In this document: piece by piece, positions 21,993 to 35,271 of the stretch
How the letters are laid out: every line of letters starts with the position of its first letter
Numbering within the stretch: position 1 is the first letter of the stretch
Source: Crotalaria pallida
Taxonomy: Eukaryota > Streptophyta > Magnoliopsida > Fabales > Fabaceae
Assembly (NCBI GenBank): GCA_037953625.1
Contig: CM075651.1
Span: 103,417,001-103,481,000 of the forward strand
Length of the DNA stretch: 64,000 nt
Direction: 5' to 3'
Translations under genes and position numbers: made by a program
Notes under the pieces: generated by a model
Told to the model about the DNA's origin: nothing
The model's input: only the letters and a program-made list of their open reading frames with translations
The model's database searches: none

Positions 21993-23802
21993 TACCTCAA
22001 GGGACGTAGAGGGTGTAGCATGAGTCCTTGGAGGTTCTAACCAGTGTAGAATGGTTAAAATAGTATTCTAAAGGTGTAGAATGGTCTAGGAATATGTATT
22101 AGGACCTATAAGAACAATTAGAAAGATCCTAAACAATGCTTGAGTCCCCAAGGGACGTAGAGGGTGTAGCATGAGTCCTTGGAGGTTCTAACAAGTGTAG
22201 AATGGTTAAGAAAGTATTCTAAAGGCTTAGAATGTTCTAGGAATGTGTATTTGTACTTATAATAACCATTAGAATGATCCTAAGCAATGCATGGTACCCA
22301 AAGGGACGTAGAGGGTGTAGCATGAGTCCTTGGAGGTTCTAACAAGTGTAGAATGGTTAAGATAGTATTCTAAAGCTGTAGAATGGTCTAGGAATGTGTA
22401 TAAGGACCTATAAGAACAATTAGAAAGATCCTAAACAATGCTTGAGTCCCCAAGGGACGTAGAGGGTGTAGCATGAGTCCTTGGAGGTTCTAACAGGTGT
22501 AGAATGGTTAAGAGAGTATTCTAAAGGCTTAGAATGTTCTAGGAATGTGTATATGTACTTATAATAACCATTAGAATGATCCTAAACATTGCATGGTACC
22601 CCAAGGGACGTAGAGGGTGTAGCATGAGTCCTTGGAGGTTCTAACAAGTGTAGAATGGTCAAGAGAGTATTCTAAAGGCTTTGAATGGTCTAGGAATGTG
22701 TATTAGGACTTATAAGAACCATTAGAATGATCCTAAACAATCTTGAGTCCCCAAGGAACGTAGAGGGTATAGCATGAGTCCTTGGAGGTTCTAACATGTG
22801 TAGAATGGTTAAGAGAGTATTCTAAAAGGGTAGAATGGTCTAGGAATGTGTATTAGGACGTATAAGAACAATTAGAAAGATCCTAAACAATGCTTGAGTC
22901 CCCAAGGGACGTAGAGGGTGTAGCATGAGTCCTTGGAGGTTCTAACAGGTGTAGAATGGTTAAGAGAGTATTCTAAAGGCTTAGAATGTTCTAGGAATGT
23001 GTATTTGTACTTATAATAACCATTAGAATGATCCTAAACATTGCATGGTACCCTAAGGGACGTAGAGGGTGTAGCATGAGTCCTTGGAGGTTCTAACAAG
23101 TGTAGAATGGTTAAGAGAGTATTCTAAAGGCTTAGAATGGTCTAGGAATGTGTATTAGGTCTTATAAGAACCATTAGAATGATCCTAAACAATGCTTGAG
23201 TCCCAAAGGGACGTAGAGGGTGTAGCATGAGTCCTTGGAGGGTCTAACAGGTGTAGAATGGTTAAGAGAGTATGCTAAAGTTGTAGAATGGTCTAGGAAA
23301 GTGTATTAGGACTTATAAGAACCATGAGAATGATCCTAAACAATGCTTGAGTCCCCAAGGGACGTAGAGGGTCTAGCATGAGTCATTGGAGGTTCTAACA
23401 GGTGTTGAATGGTTAAGAGAGTATTCTAAAGGCTTAGAATGGTCTAGGAATGTGTATTAGGACTTATAAGAACCATTAGAATGATCCTAAACAATGCTTG
23501 AGTCCCCAAGGGACGTAGAGGGTCTAGCATGAGTCCTTGGAGGTTCTAACAAGTGTAGAATGGTTAAGAGAGTTTTCTAAAGGTGTAGAATGGTCTAGGA
23601 ATGTGTATTAGGACCTATAAGAACAATTAGAAAGTTCCTAAACAATGCTTGAGTCACCAAGGGACGTAGAGGGTGTAGCATGAGCCCTCGAGGTTCTAAC
23701 AGGTGTAGAATGGTTAAGAGAGTATTCTAAAGGCTTAGAATGGTCTAGGAATGTGTATTAGGACTTATAATAACCATTAGAATGATCCTAAACATTTCAT
23801 GG
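21993..23802 (+). repeat. 12-monomer HOR copy, 1810 bp
   Basis: Last full 12-mer of the regular array. G carries GGAGGGTCTAAC and GTATGCTAAAG, shared with units near 21430, 25950 and (with one more change) 27460. J ends CATTTCATGG. The following A at 23803 opens a less regular region. Confidence 0.9.
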
Positions 23803-26800
23803 TACCTCAAGGGACGTAGAGGGTGTAGCATGCGTCCTTGGAGGTTCTAACCAGTGTAGAATGGTTAAAACAGTATTCTAAAGGTGTAGAATGGTCTAGG
23901 AATATGTATTAGGACCTATAAGAACAATTAGAAAGATCCTAAACAATGCTTGAGTCCCCAAGGGACGTAGAGGGTGTAGCATGAGTCCTTGGAGGTTCTA
24001 ACAAGTGTAGAATGGATAAGAAAGTATTCTAAAGGCTTAGAATGTTCTAGGAATGTGTATTTGTACTTATAATAACCATTAGAATGATCCTAAGCAATGC
24101 ATGGTACCCAAGGGGACGTAGAGGGTGTAGCATGAGTCCTTGGAGGTTCTAACAAGTGTAGAATGGTTAAGATAGTATTCTAAAGCTGTAGAATGGTCTA
24201 GGAATGTGTATTAGGACCTATAAGAACAATTAGAAAGATCCTAAACAATGCTTGAGTCCCCAAGGGACGTAGAGGGTGTAGCATGAGTCCTTGGAGGTTC
24301 TAACAGGTGTAGAATGGTTAAGAGAGTATTCTAAAGGCTTAGAATGTTCTAGGAATTTGTATTTGTACTTATAATAACCATTAGAATGATCCTAAACATT
24401 GCATGGTACCCCAAGGGACGTAGAGGGTGTAGCATGAGTCCTTGGAGGTTCTAACAAGTGTAGAATGGTTAAGAGAGTATTCTAAAGGCTTTGAATGGTC
24501 TAGGAATGTGTATTAGGACTTATAAGAACCATTAGAATGATCCTAAACAATCTTGTGTCCCCAAGGGACGTAGAGGGTGTAGCATGAGTCCTTGGAGGTT
24601 CTAACATGTGTAGAATGGTTAAGAGAGTATTTTAAAGGAGTAGAATGGTCTAGGAATGTGTATTAGGACGTATAAGAACAATTAGAAAGATCCTAAACAA
24701 TGCTTGAGTCCCCAAGGGACGTAGAGGGTGTAGCATGAGTCCTTGGAGGTTCTAACAAGTGTAGAATGGTTAAGAGAGTATTCTAAAGCCTTAGAATGGT
24801 CTAGGAATGTGTATTAGGACTTATAATAACCATTAGAATGATCCTAAACATTGCATGGTACCCCAAGGGACGTAGAGGGTGTAGCATGAGTCCTTGGAGG
24901 TTCTAACAAGTGTAGAATGGTTAAGAGAGTATTCTAAAGGCTTAGAATGGTCTAGGAATGTGTATTAGGACTTATAAGAACCATTAGAATGATCCTAAGC
25001 AATGCATGGTACCCCAAGGGACGTAGAGGGTGTAGCATGAGTCCTTGGAGGTTCTAACATGTGTAGAATGGTTAAGAGAGTATTCTAAAAGGGTAAAATG
25101 GTCTAGGAATGTGTATTAGGACCTATAAGAACAATTAGAATGATCCTAAACATTGCATGGTACCCCAAGGGACGTAGAGGGTGTAGCATGAGTCCTTGGA
25201 GGTTCTAACAGGTGTAGAATGGTTAAGAGAGTATTCTAAAGGCTTAGAATGTTCTAGGAATGTGTATTTGTATTTATAATAACCATTAGAATGATCCTAA
25301 ACATTGCATGGTACCCCAAGGGACGTAGAGGGTGTAGCATGAGTCCTTGGAGGTTCTAACAAGTGTAGAATGGTCAAGAGAGTATTCTAAAGGCTTTGAA
25401 TGGTCTAGGAATGTGTATTAGGACTTATAAGAACCATTAGAATGATCCTAAACAATCTTGAGTCCCCAAGGGACGTAGAGGGTGTAGCATGAGTCCTTGG
25501 AGGTTCTAACAGGTGTAGAATGGTTAAGAGAGTATTCTAAAGGGGTAGAATGGTCTAGGAATGTGTATTAGGACGTATAAGAACAATTAGAAAGATCCTA
25601 AACAATGCTTGAGTCCCCAAGGGACGTAGAGGGTGTAGCATGAGTCATTGGAGGTTCTAACAAGTGTAGAATGGTTAAGAGAGTATTCTAAAGGCTTAGA
25701 ATGTTCTAGGAATGTGTATTTGTACTTATAATAACCATTAGAATGATCCTAAACATTGCATGGTACCCCAAGGGACGTAGAGGGTGTAGCATGAGTCCTT
25801 GGAGGTTCTAACAAGTGTAGAATGGTTAAGAGAGTATTCTAAAGGCTTAGAATGGTCTAGGAATGTGTATTAGGTCTCATAAGAACCATTAGAATGATCC
25901 TAAACAATGCTTGAGTCCCAAAGGGACGTAGAGGGTGTAGCATGAGTCCTTGGAGGGTCTAACAGGTGTAGAATGGTTAAGAGAGTATGCTAAAGTTGTA
26001 GAATGGTCTAGGAAAGTGTATTAGGACTTATAAGAACCATGAGAATGATCCTAAACAATGCTTGAGTCCCCAAGGGACGTAGAGGGTCTAGCATGAGTCA
26101 TTGGAGGTTCTAACAGGTGTTGAATGGTTAAGAGAGTATTCTAAAGGCTTAGAATGGTCTAGGAATGTGTATTAGGACTTATAAGAACCATTAGAATGAT
26201 CCTAAACAATGCTTGAGTCCCCAAGGGACGTAGAGGGTCTAGCATGAGTCCTTGGAGGTTCTAACAAGTGTAGAATGGTTAAGAGAGTTTTCTAAAGGTG
26301 TAGAATGGTCTAGGAATGTGTATTAGGACCTATAAGAACAATTAGAAAGTTCCTAAACAATGCTTGAGTCACCAAGGGACGTAGAGGGTGTAGCATGAGT
26401 CCTTGGAGGTTCTAACAAGTGTAGAATGGATAAGAAAGTATTCTAAAGGCTTAGAATGTTCTAGGAATGTGTATTTGTACTTATAATAACCATTAGAATG
26501 ATCCTAAGCAATGCATGGTACCCAAGGGGACGTAGAGGGTGTAGCATGAGTCCTTGGAGGTTCTAACAAGTGTAGAATGGTTAAGATAGTATTCTAAAGC
26601 TGTAGAATGGTCTAGGAATGTGTATTAGGACCTATAAGAACAATTAGAAAGATCCTAAACAATGCTTGAGTCCCCAAGGGACGTAGAGGGTGTAGCATGA
26701 GTCCTTGGAGGTTCTAACAGGTGTAGAATGGTTAAGAGAGTATTCTAAAGGCTTAGAATGTTCTAGGAATTTGTATTTGTACTTATAATAACCATTAGAA

Positions 26801-27725
26801 TGATCCTAAACATTGCATGGTACCCCAAGGGACGTAGAGGGTGTAGCATGAGTCCTTGGAGGTTCTAACAAGTGTAGAATGGTTAAGAGAGTATTCTAAA
26901 GGCTTTGAATGGTCTAGGAATGTGTATTAGGACTTATAAGAACCATTAGAATGATCCTAAACAATCTTGAGTCCCCAAGGGACGTAGAGGGTGTAGCATG
27001 AGTCCTTGGAGGTTCTCACAGGTGTAGAATGGTTAAGAGAGTATTCTAAAGGGGTAGAATGGTCTAGGAATGTGTATTAGGACGTATAAGAACAATTAGA
27101 AACATCCTAAACAATGCTTGAGTCCCCAAGGGACGTAGAGGGTGTAGCATGAGTCCTTGGAGGTTCTAACAAGTGTAGAATGGTTAAGAGAGTATTCTAA
27201 AGGCTTAGAATGTTCTAGGAATGTGTATTTGTACTTATAATAACCATTAGAATGATCCTAAACATTGCATGGTACCCCAAGGGACGTAGAGGGTGTAGCA
27301 TGAGTCCTTGGAGGTTCTAACAAGTGTAGAATGGTTAAGAGAGTATTCTAAAGGCTTAGAATGGTCTAGGAATGTGTATTAGGTCTTATAAGAACCATTA
27401 GAATGATCCTAAACAATGCTTGAGTCCCAAAGGGACGTAGAGGGTGTAGCATGAGTCCTTGCAGGGTCTAACAGGTGTAGAATGGTTAAGAGAGTATGCT
27501 AAAGTTGTAGAATGGTCTAGGAAAGTGTATTAGGACTTATAAGAACCATGAGAATGATCCTAAACAATGCTTGAGTCCCCAAGGGACGTAGAGGGTCTAG
27601 CATGAGTCATTGGAGGTTCTAACAGGTGTAGAATGGTTTAGAGAGTATTCTAAAGGCTTAGAATGGTCTAGGAATGTGTATTAGGACTTATAATAACCAT
27701 TAGAATGATCCTAAACATTTCATGG
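23803..27725 (+). repeat. 26-monomer irregular block of A-J types
   Basis: Begins A-B-C-D-E-F. It then goes through J-like, E', F-like, D, E and F' units to G-H-I, and restarts at B (26368) without an A. It includes B with GGATAAGAAAG, C with AAGGGGACG and D with GGAATTTG. Parts are near copies: 23960-24700 resembles 26370-27110 at offset 2414 bp. The last monomer is an H/J chimera. The next A starts at 27726. Confidence 0.8.
27575..27725 (+). repeat. H/J chimeric monomer
   Basis: The left part carries the H marks GGGTCTAGCATG and GTCATTGGAGG. The right part carries the J marks TATTAGGACTTATAATAACC and CATTTCATGG, followed by TACCTC. It marks an exchange inside the monomer that removed type I. 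Confidence 0.8.
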
Positions 27726-30700
27726 TACCTCAAGGGACGTAGAGGGTGTAGCATGAGTCCTTGGAGGTTCTAACCAGTGTAGAATGGTTAAAACAGTATT
27801 CTAAAGGTGTAGAATGGTCTAGGAATATGTATTAGGACCTATAAGAACAATTAGAAAGATCCTAAACAATGCTTGAGTCCTCAAGGGACGTAGAGGGTGT
27901 AGCATGAGTCCTTGGAGGTTCTAACAAGTGTAGAATGGATAAGAAAGTATTCTAAAGGCTTAGAATGTTCTAGGAATGTGTATTTGTACTTATAATAACC
28001 ATTAGAATGATCCTAAGCAATGCATGGTACCCAAGGGGACGTAGAGGGTGTAGCATGAGTCCTTGGAGGTTCTAACAAGTGTAGAATGGTTAAGATAGTA
28101 TTCTAAAGCTGTAGAATGGTCTAGGAATGTGTATTAGGACCTATAAGAACAATTAGAAAGATCCTAAACAATGCTTGAGTCCCCAAGGGACGTAGAGGGT
28201 GTAGCATGAGTCCTTGGAGGTTCTAACAAGTGTAGAATGGATAAGAAAGTATTCTAAAGGCTTAGAATGTTCTAGGAATGTGTATTTGTACTTATAATAA
28301 CCATTACAATGATCCTAAGCAATGCATGGTACCCAAGGGGACGTAGAGGGTGTAGCATGAGTCCTTGGAGGTTCTAACAAGTGTAGAATGGTTAAGATAG
28401 TATTCTAAAGCTGTAGAATGGTCTAGGAATGTGTATTAGGACCTATAAGAACAATTAGAAAGATCCTAAACAATGCTTGAGTCCCCAAGGGACGTAGAGG
28501 GTGTAGCATGAGTCCTTGGAGGTTCTAACAGGTGTAGAATGGTTAAGAGAGTATTCTAAAGGCTTAGAATGTTCTAGGAATTTGTATTTGTACTTATAAT
28601 AACCATTAGAATGATCCTAAACATTGCATGGTACCCCAAGGGACGTAGAGGGTGTAGCATGAGTCCTTGGAGGTTCTAACAAGTGTAGAATGGTTAAGAG
28701 AGTATTCTAAAGGCTTTGAATGGTCTAGGAATGTGTATTAGGACTTATAAGAACCATTAGAATGATCCTAAACAATCTTGAGTCCCCAAGGGACGTAGAG
28801 GGTGTAGCATGAGTCCTTGGAGGTTCTAACATGTGTAGAATGGTTAAGAGAGTATTTTAAAGGAGTAGAATGGTCTAGGAATGTGTATTAGGACGTATAA
28901 GAACAATTAGAAAGATCCTAAACAATGCTTGAGTCCCCAAGGGACGTAGAGGGTGTAGCATGAGTCCTTGGAGGTTCTAACAAGTGTAGAATGGTTAAGA
29001 GAGTATTCTAAAGGCTTAGAATGGTGTAGGAATGTGTATTAGGACTTATAAGAACCATTAGAATGATCCTAAATAATCTTGAGGCCCCAAGGGACGTAGA
29101 GGGTCAAGCATGAGTCCTTGGAGGTTCTAACAAGTGTAGAATGGTTAAGAGAGTATTCTAAAGGAGTAGAATGGTCTAGGAATGTGTATTAGGACGTATA
29201 AGAACAATTAGAAAGATCCTAAACAATGCTTGAGTCCCCAAGGGACGTAGAGGGTGTAGCATGACTCCTTGGAGGTTCTAACAGGTGTAGAATGGTTAAG
29301 AGAGTATTCTAAAGGCTTAGAATGGTCTAAGAATGTGTACTAGGACTTATAATAACCATTAGAATGATCCTAAACATTGCATGGTACCCAAAGGGACGTA
29401 GAGGGTGTAGCATGAGTCCTTGGAGGTTCTAACAAGTGTAGAATGGTTAAGATAGTATTCTAAAGGTGTAGAATGGTCTAGGAATGTGTATTAGGACCTA
29501 TAAGAACAATTAGAAAGATCCTAAACAATACTTGAGTCCCCAAGGGACGTAGAGGGTGTAGCATGAGTCCTTGGAGGTTCTAACAAGTGTGGAATGGTTA
29601 AGAAAGTATTCTAAAGGCTTAGAATGTTCTAGGAATGTGTATTTGTACTTATAATAACCATTAGAATGATCCTAAGCAATGCATGGTACCCCAAGGGACG
29701 TAGAAGGTGTAGCATGAGTCCTTGGAGGTTCTAACAAGTGTAGAATGGTTAAGATAGTATTCTAAAGGTGTAGAATGGTCTAGGAATGTGTATTAGGACC
29801 TATAAGAACAATTAGAAAGATCCTAAACAATGCTTGAGTCCCCAAGGGACGTAGAGGGTGTAGCATGAGTCCTTGGAGGTTCTAACAGGTGTAGAATGGT
29901 TAAGAGAGTATTCTAAAGGCTTAGAATGTTCTAGGAATGTGTATTAGGACTTATAATAACCATGAGAATGATCCTAAACATTGATGGTACCCCAAGGGAA
30001 GTAGAGGGTGTAGCATGAGTCCTTGGAGGTTCTAACAAGTGTAGAATGGTCAAGAGAGTATTCTAAAGGCTTAGAATGGTCTAGGAATGTGTATTAGGAC
30101 TTATAAGAACCATTAGAATGATCCTAAACAATCTTGAGTCCCCAAGGGACGTAGAGGGTGTAGCATGAGTCCTTGGAGGTTCTAACAAGTGTAGAATGGT
30201 TAAGAGAGTATTCTAAAGGGGTAGAATGGTCTAGGAATGTGTATTAGGACGTATAAGAACAATTGGAAAGATTCTAAACAATGCTTGAGTCCCCAAGGGA
30301 CGTAGAGGGTGTAGCATGAGTGCTTGGAGGTTCTAACAGATGTAGAATGGTTAAGAGAGTATTCTAAAGGCTTAGAATGGTCTAGGAATGTGTATTAGGA
30401 CTTATAAGAACCATTAGAATGATCCTAAACAATGATTGAGTCCCCAAGGGACGTAGAGGGTGTAGCGTGAGTCCTTGGAGGTTCTAACTCGTGTAGAATG
30501 GTTAAGAAAGTATTCTAAAGGCTTAGAATGTTCTAGGAATGTGTATTTGTACTTATAATAACCATTAGAATGATCCTAAACATTACATAGTACCCCAAGG
30601 GACGTAGAGGGTGTAGCATGAGTCCTTGGAGGTTCTAACAAGTGTAGAATGGTAAAGAGAGTATTCTAAAGGCTTAGAATGGTCTAGGAATGTGTATTAG

Positions 30701-31496
30701 GACTTATAAGAACCATGAGAATGATCCTAAACAATGCTTGAGTCCCCAAGGGACGTGGAGGGTCTAGCATGAGTCCTTGGAGGTTCTAACAAGTGTAGAA
30801 TGTTTAAGAGAGTATTCTAAAGGCTTAGAATGGTCTAGGAATGTGTATTTGGACTTATATTAACCATTAGAATGATCCTAAACATTGCATGGTACCCCAA
30901 AGGACGTAGAGGGTGTAGCATGAGTCCTTGGAGGTTCTAACAAGTGTAGAATGGTTAAGATAGTATTCTAAAGGCTTAGAATGGTCTAGGAATGTGTATT
31001 AGGACCTATAAGAACCATTAGAATGATCCTAAACAGTGCTTGATTCCCCAAGGGACGTAGAGGGTGTAGCTGGAGTCCTTGGAGGTTCTAACAAGTGTAG
31101 AATGGTTAAGAGAGTATTCTAAAGCCTTAGATTGGTCTAGGAATGTGTATTAGGACTTATAATAACCATTAGAATGATCCTAAACATTGCATGGTACCCC
31201 AAGGGACGTAGAGGGTCAAGCATGAGTCCTAGGAGGTTCTAACAAGTGTAGAATGGTTAAGAGAGTATTCTAAAGGCTTAGAATGGTCTAGGAATGTGTA
31301 TTAGGACTTATAAGAACCATTAGAATGATCCTAAACAATGCTTGAGTCCCCAAGGGACGTAGAGGGTCTAGCATGAGTCCTTGGAGGTTCTAACAGGTGT
31401 AGAATGTTTAAGAGAGTATTCTAAAGGCATAGAATGGTCTAGGAATGTGTATTAGGACTTATAAGAACCATTAGAATGATCCTAAACAATGCTTGA
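27726..31496 (+). repeat. 25-monomer irregular block after A
   Basis: Starts A-B-C-B-C-D-E-F, then shifts to E'-like monomers with many private changes: GGTCAAGCATG near 29103, AGCTGGAGTCC near 31069, TAACTCGTG near 30486. A one-base loss (ATTGATGG for ATTGCATGG) is seen near 29983. No HOR period is visible to me beyond the first 750 bp. Confidence 0.75.
27877..28480 (+). repeat. Tandem duplication of a B-C dimer (302 bp x 2)
   Basis: B (GGATAAGAAAG) and C (AAGGGGACG, GCTGTAG) at 27877-28178 recur at 28179-28480 with an offset of exactly 302 bp and few changes (TCCTCAAGG near 27880; CCATTACAATG near 28305). Confidence 0.85.
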
Positions 31497-33761
31497 GTCC
31501 CCAAGGGACGTAGAGGGTGTAGCATGAGTCCTTGGAGGTTCTAACACGTGTAGAATGGTTAAGAAAGTATTCTAAAGGCTTAGAATGTTCTAGGAATGTG
31601 TATTTGTACTTATAATAACCATTAGAATGATCCTAATCATTGCATGGTACCCCAAGGGACGTAGAGGGTGTAGCATGAATCCTTGGAGGTTCTAACAAGT
31701 GTAGAATGGTAAAGAGAGTATTCTAAAGGCTTAGAATGGTCTAGGAATGTGTATTAGGACTTATAAGAACCATTAGAATGATCCTAAACAATGCTTGAGT
31801 CCCCAAGGGACGTAGAGGGTGTAGCATGAGTCCTTGGAGGTTCTAACACGTGTAGAATGGTTAAGAAAGTATTCTAAAGGCTTAGAATGTTCTAATAATG
31901 TGTATTTGTACTTATAATAACCATTAGAATGATCCTAAACATTACATGGTACCCGAAGGGACGTAGAGGGTGTAGCATGAGTCCTTGGTGGTTCTAACAA
32001 GTGTAGAATGGTGAAGAGAGTATTCTAAAGGCTTAGAATGGTCTAGGAATGTGTATTAGGACTTATAAGAACCATTAGAATGATCCTAAACAATGCTTGA
32101 GTCCCCAAGGGACGTGGAGGGTCTAGCATGAGTCCTTGGAGGTTCTAACATGTGTAGAATGTTTAAGAGAGTATTCTAAAGGCTTAGAATGGTCTAGGAA
32201 TGTGTATTTGGACTTATAATAACCATTAGAATGATCCTAAACATTGCATGGTACCCCAAGGGACGTAGAGGGTGTAGCATGAGTCCTTGGAGGTTCTAAC
32301 AAGTGTAGAATGGTAAAGATAGTATTCTAAAGGCTTAGAATGGTCTAGGAATGTGTATTAGGACCTATAAGAACTATTAGAATGATCCTAAACAATGCTT
32401 GAGTCCCCAAGGGACGTAGAGGGTGTAGCATGAGTCCTTGGAGGTTCTAACAAGTGTAGAATGGTTAAGAGAGTATTCTAAAGGCTTAGAATGGTCTAGG
32501 AATGTGTATTAGGTCTTATAAGAACCATTAGAATGATCCTAAACAATGCCTGAGTCCCAAAGGGACGTAGAGGGTGTAGCATGAGTCCTTGGAGGTTCTA
32601 ACAGGTGTAGAATGGTTAAGAGAGTATTCTAAAGTTGTAGAATGGTCTAGGAAAGTGTATTACGACTTATAAGAACCATGAGAATGATCCTAAACAATGC
32701 TTGAGTCCCCAAGGGACGTAGAGGGTCTAGCATGAGTCCTTGGAGGTTCTAACAGGTGTAGAATGTTTAAAAGAGTATTCTAAAGGCATAGAATGGTCTA
32801 GGAATGTGTATTAGGACTTATAAGAACCATTAGAATGATCCTAAACAATGCTTGAGTCCCCAAGGGACGTAGAGGGTGTAGCATGAGTCCTTGGAGGTTC
32901 TAACATGTGTAGAATGGTTAAGAAAGTATTCTAAAGGCTTAGAATGTTCTAGGAATGTGTATTTGTACTTATAATAACCATTAGAATGATCCTAAACATT
33001 GCATGGTACCCCAAGGGACGTAGAGGGTGTAGCATGAGTCCTTGGAGGTTCTAACAAGTGTAGAATGGTAAAGAGAGTATTCTAAAGGCTTAGAATGGTC
33101 TAGGAATGTGTATTAGGACTTATAAGAACCATTAGAATGATCCTAAACAATGCTTGAGTCCCCAAGGGACGTAGAGGGTGTAGCATGAGTCCTTGGAGGT
33201 TCTAACACGTGTAGAATGGTTAAGAAAGTATTCTAAAGGCTTAGAATGTTCTAATAATGTGTATTTGTACTTAAAATAACCATTAGAATGATCCTAAACA
33301 TTGCATGGTACCCCAAGGGACGTAGAGGGTGTAGCATGAGTCCTTGGTGGTTCTAACAAGTGTAGAATGGTGAAGAGAGTATTCTAAAGGCTTAGAATGG
33401 TCTAGGAATGTGTATTAGGACTTATAAGAACCATTAGAATGATCCTAAACAATGATTGAGTCCCCAAGGGACGTAGAGGGTGTAGCGTGAGTCCTTGGAG
33501 GTTCTAACTCGTGTAGAATGGTTAAGAAAGTATTCTAAAGGCTTAGAATGTTCTAGGAATGTGTATTTGTACTTATAATAACCATTAGAATGATCCTAAA
33601 CATTGCATGGTACCCCAAGGGACGTAGAGGGTGTAGCATGAGTCCTTGGTGGTTCTAACAAGTGTAGAATGGTTAAGATAGTATTCTAAAGGCTTAGAAT
33701 GGTCTAGGAATGTGTATTAGCACTTATAAGAACCATTAGAATGATCCTAAACAATGCTTGA
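31497..33761 (+). repeat. 15-monomer block with CACGTG monomers; copied downstream
   Basis: Fifteen monomers of exactly 151 bp on average (2265 bp). It includes units with TAACACGTG, TTCTAATAATG, GGACGTGGAGGG and GAACTATTAG. From about 31500 to 33450 it matches 35730-37680 at offset 4228 bp (28 x 151), with scattered substitutions. Confidence 0.8.
31545..31550. promoter_or_regulatory. CACGTG palindrome in K-type monomers (example)
   Basis: TAACACGTGTAG replaces TAACAAGTGTAG and makes an ACACGTGT palindrome. The same site recurs near 5177, 31847, 33205, 34262, 34564, 35016, 35773, 36074, 37434, 37736, 38038, 39093, 40150, 41660 and 47236. CACGTG is the E-box/G-box core bound by bHLH or bZIP proteins in many eukaryotes. 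Any role here is conjecture. Confidence 0.4.
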
Positions 33762-35271
33762 GTCCCCAAGGGACGTGGAGGGTCTAGCATGAGTCCTTGG
33801 AGGTTCTAACAAGTATAGAATGTTTAAGAGAGTATTCTAAAGGCTTAGAATGGTCTAGGAATGTGTATTTGGACTTATATTAACCATTAGAATGATCCTA
33901 AACATTGCATGGTACCCCAAAGGACGTAGAGGGTGTAGCATGAGTCCTTGGAGGTTCTAACAAGTGTAGAATGGTTAAGATAGTATTCTAAAGGCTTAGA
34001 ATGGTCTAGGAATGTGTATTAGCACTTATAAGAACCATTAGAATGATCCTAAACAATGCTTGAGTCCCCAAGGGACGTAGAGGGTCTAGCATGAGTCCTT
34101 GGAGGTTCTAACAGGTGTAGAATGTTTAAGAGAGTATTCTAACGGCTTAGAATGGTCTAGGAATGTGTATTAGGACTTATAAGAACCATTAGAATGATCC
34201 TAAACAATGCTTGTGTCCCCAAGGGACGTAGAGGGTGTAGCATGAGTCCTTGGAGGTTCTAACACGTGTAGAATGGTTAAGAAATTATTCTAAAGGCTTA
34301 GAATGTTCTAGGAATGTGTATTTGTACTTATAATAACCATTAGAATGATCCTAAACATTGCATGGTACCCCAAGGGACGTAGAGGGTGTAGCATGAGTCC
34401 TTGGAGGTTCTAACAAGTGTAGAATGGTAAAGAGAGTATTCTAAAGGCTTAGAATGGTCTAGGAATGTGTATTAGGACTTATAAGAACCATTAGAATGAT
34501 CCTAAACAATGCTTGAGTCCCCAAGGGACGTAGAGGGTGTAGCATGAGTCCTTGGAGGTTCTAACACGTGTAGAATGGTTAAGAAAGTATTCTAAAGGCT
34601 TAGAATGTTCTAATAATGTGTATTTGTACTTATAATAACCATTAGAATGATCCTAAACATTGCATGGTACCCCAAGGGACGTAGAGGGTGTAGCATGAGT
34701 CCTTGGTGGTTCTAACAAGTGTAGAATGGTTAAGATAGTATTCTAAAGGCTTAGAATGGTCTAGGAATGTGTATTAGCACTTATAAGAACCATTAGAATG
34801 ATCCTAAACAATGCTTGAGTCCCCAAGGGACGTAGAGGGTCTAGCATGAGTCCTTGGAGGTTCTAACAGGTGTAGAATGTTTAAGAGAGTATTCTAACGG
34901 CTTAGAATGGTCTAGGAATGTGTATTAGGACTTATAAGAACCATTAGAATGATCCTAAACAATGCTTGAGTCCCCAAGGGACGTAGAGGGTGTAGCATGA
35001 GTCCTTGGAGGTTCTAACACGTGTAGAATGGTTAAGAAAGTATTCTAAAGGCTTAGAATGTTCTAGGAATGTGTATTTGTACTTATAATAACCATTAGAA
35101 TGATCCTAAACATTGCATGGTACCCCAAGGGACGTAGAGGGTGTAGCATGAGTCCTTGGAGGTTCTAACAAGTGTAGAATGGTAAAGAGAGTATTCTAAA
35201 GGCTTAGAATGGTCTAGGAATGTGTATTAGGACTTATAAGAACCATTAGAATGATCCTAAACAATGCTTGA
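33762..35271 (+). repeat. 10-monomer block, 1510 bp, partly repeated next door
   Basis: Starts with GGACGTGGAGGGTCTAG and CAAGTATAGAATG. The first 6-7 monomers recur from 35272 at offset 1510 bp (10 x 151) until about 36235. TATTAGCACTTATAAG units are found near 33719, 34019, 34778 and 35528. Confidence 0.8.
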
